NCBI GenBank assembly: GCA_031404635.1
Contig: JANNHY010000088.1
Coordinates: 1-6,419, forward strand
Direction of reading: 5' to 3'
DNA: 6,419 bases
DNA from: JAENVT01 sp031404635
GTDB taxonomy: Bacteria > Actinomycetota > Acidimicrobiia > Acidimicrobiales > Ilumatobacteraceae
Positions 5,558 to 6,419 of this stretch are shown here, piece by piece. The translations under genes were made by a program, and so were the position numbers. The notes beneath the pieces were generated by a model. The model saw only the letters and a program-made list of their open reading frames with translations, searched no databases and had not been told where the DNA came from. Numbering within the stretch: the stretch's first letter is position 1; the number at the start of each line of letters is the position of its first letter.

Positions 5558-5586
5558 TTGACGGGAACAACGGACAGGAGTAGAAC
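5558..5586 (+). promoter_or_regulatory. Sigma-70-type promoter for the selenoprotein gene
   Basis: TTGACG (5558-5563) and TAGAAC (5581-5586) are separated by exactly 17 nt. They match the vegetative -35 consensus in 5 of 6 positions and the -10 consensus in 4 of 6. Transcription would start near 5593, leaving a leader of about 38 nt. A purine-rich ribosome site, AGAGGGGG (5618-5625), lies 5 nt before ATG 5631. Upstream, 5452-5557 holds nothing else that I can recognise. Confidence 0.55.
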
Positions 5587-5630
5587 GAATCGACACCCGA
5601 GCTGATGAACGACTCCCAGAGGGGGCATGG

Positions 5631-6032
5631 ATGCCGACGATTCGGATGATCCCCGAAGATGAGGCTACGGGCGTGGTCAGGGAGATCTACGAGGAGATCA
5701 AGAGCACGCTCGAGATCGACTTCGTCCCCAACCTCTACAAGGCGATGGCCCCCAGTCCCGCCTACCTCCAGGCGAACTGGAACAAGGTCAAGGCGGTGAT
5801 GGTCGAATCGAAGAAGCTTGACCGCCTGACGAAAGAGATCATCGCCGTCGCCGTCTCCGCGGTGAACGGCTGCGAGTATTGACTGCGAGTCCATACTTCT
5901 GCGGTGCAGAGGCTAGGCCTGGACGACGAAGCCGTCGTCGAGTTGATGGCAGTTGTCGACTTGTTCAGTGGCTTGAACAAGCTCATGGACGGGTTGCTCG
6001 TCGAGCCCGATGAGAAGCCTTGGTACGGTTGA
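5631..6032 (+). CDS. AhpD/carboxymuconolactone-decarboxylase-like selenoprotein (TGA read as Sec)
   Basis: The frame opens MPTIRMIPEDEATGVVREIY, typical of small CMD/AhpD-like proteins, and reaches NGCEY before a TGA at 5880-5882. Homologues have Cys here (NGCEYC). The same frame then continues intact: LRVHTSAVQRLGLDDEAVVE, LMAVVDLFSGLNKLMDGLLV, EPDEKPWYG, and stop at 6030-6032, giving 133 aa. With Sec at 84, Glu69, Cys81, Sec84 and His88 have the same spacing as Glu118, Cys130, Cys133 and His137 of mycobacterial AhpD, the thiol relay that reduces peroxiredoxin. The likely role is a thiol- or peroxide-handling redox enzyme in the cytoplasm; the partner is unknown. ATG 5631 follows a good ribosome site; ATG 5627 is in another frame and stops early. 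A hairpin just after the TGA resembles a bacterial SECIS. The alternative is a nonsense mutation in a Cys gene. Confidence 0.8.
5889..5924 (+). promoter_or_regulatory. Bacterial SECIS-like hairpin after the in-frame TGA
   Basis: Outer stem GTCCA (5889-5893) pairs with TGGAC (5920-5924). Inner stem CTTCTGC (5896-5902) pairs with GCAGAGG (5906-5912) with one G-U pair, or with U5897 bulged out and C5896 paired to G5911. The apical loop is GGU (5903-5905), 20 nt after the TGA. Bacterial SECIS elements bind SelB through G and U in a short apical loop on such a stem, with the loop some 16-37 nt past the UGA, and E. coli fdhF also has a bulged U. All are present here. The fold was done by eye. Confidence 0.65.
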
Positions 6033-6197
6033 GCCGCGGGAGCATGAGTGCCGTGCGCATTCGCTGACCAGAACCGGCTCTCAGACTCTGCGGACCCGCC
6101 GTTAATGAATCATGCTCAGAAAACTCACAGACCTCCATAAGGTTCCGTTCGAGTCTGAGATGAAGCCCGGCCTATCGCTGCCGACCGCTGGTTGTAA
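6033..6197. repeat. Gene-free stretch with a 10-bp inverted repeat
   Basis: After the selenoprotein stop I see no gene. TCTCAGACTC (6079-6088) and GAGTCTGAGA (6151-6160) are perfectly complementary but 62 nt apart. There is no T tract, so it is not a classical terminator; it may be an operator pair, the edge of a small relic or chance. Confidence 0.3.
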
Positions 6198-6419
6198 TCA
6201 CCTCTCGCTGTTCGTGGTACAGCGCTTCGGCGAACCGGCGCACTCGGCCAGCTGGCGACGTCGATCTGGTAGACGTTTCAGGAGCGTGCCTTCTGGGCGA
6301 CGCCGCGCCATGCCCGTAGCGTCCGCGACGAGTTCTCGCAGATCCGCACGACCATGTCGGAGGCGCAGGCGCTGACCACACTCGGCGATCGACCCCTCGT
6401 CGTCCTGACCGCGGAGAAG
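6198..6419 (+). pseudogene. Probable alpha/beta hydrolase remnant, cut by the window end
   Basis: From 6273 the frame reads TFQERAFWATPRHARSVRDE, FSQIRTTMSEAQALTTLGDR and PLVVLTAEK to the last base. The end, LGDRPLVVLTA, resembles the strand before the catalytic acid in alpha/beta hydrolases. The same frame upstream, LRRTGALGQLATSIW, also fits the family but is cut by a TAG at 6270-6272 and a TAA at 6195-6197. The nucleophile elbow GxSxG is not visible. The remnant may be a decayed gene or one with a start just after the TAG. Substrate cannot be told. Confidence 0.42.

Noticed and set aside
5179..5628. N-terminal extension of the DUF433 gene to a start at 5628
   Set aside because: The extension is Pro/Ser-rich, has no family similarity and crosses the tRNA-Gly remnant; the DUF433 pattern begins at ATG 5178.
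6112..6375. An 87-aa plus-strand open frame
   Set aside because: Its second half is Arg/Ser-rich and overlaps the frame with alpha/beta-hydrolase similarity; no ribosome site or motif supports it.

Overview
The window is high-GC DNA with short intergenic gaps, actinobacterial in style. The cell-surface domain with a Gly-X-Y stretch, the IS1182-type transposase and the DUF433/DUF5615 pair would suit an Acidimicrobiia-like actinobacterium, but that placement is inference. Much of it reads as a graveyard of mobile and broken genes, with a few intact genes between them.

Layout, left to right. (1) 2-172, +: C-terminal tail of an aldo/keto reductase. (2) 262-510, -: frameshifted core of a tyrosine recombinase. 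(3) About 591-848, +: PP2C-type phosphatase fragment broken by three successive -1 shifts, running directly into (4) 849-1413: a 5'-truncated group II intron whose maturase has two in-frame stops, followed by domain V and a diverged tandem copy of the intron 3' end (to about 1535). (5) 1577-3358: a complete-looking IS1182-family insertion sequence with 29-bp terminal inverted repeats and an intact 511-aa DDE transposase. Its right end lies on the 3' end of (6) 3351-4325, -: an exported surface protein with a short collagen-like stretch and a structured leader. (7) 4582-5178, -: a DUF433 antitoxin-like gene overlapping a DUF5615 PIN-like toxin gene that carries a frameshift. (8) 5316-5391, +: a degenerate tRNA-Gly(GCC) with an intact 3' half, followed by repeats of its acceptor end. 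(9) 5558-6032, +: a promoter and a small AhpD/carboxymuconolactone-decarboxylase-like gene. (10) 6198-6419, +: probable alpha/beta-hydrolase remnant cut by the window edge.

The most interesting item is (9). An in-frame TGA (5880-5882) stands exactly where the second Cys of the AhpD CxxC motif belongs. The frame continues intact for 49 codons to a real stop. Just after the TGA lies a two-part hairpin with a GGU apical loop, as in bacterial SECIS elements. I read the gene as a 133-aa selenoprotein with a Cys81-x-x-Sec84 redox centre. Conventional gene calling would truncate it at 83 aa.

The broken genes and the pseudo-tRNA fit repeated visits by integrating elements. Several lesions are single-base, so assembly error is an alternative for some of them.
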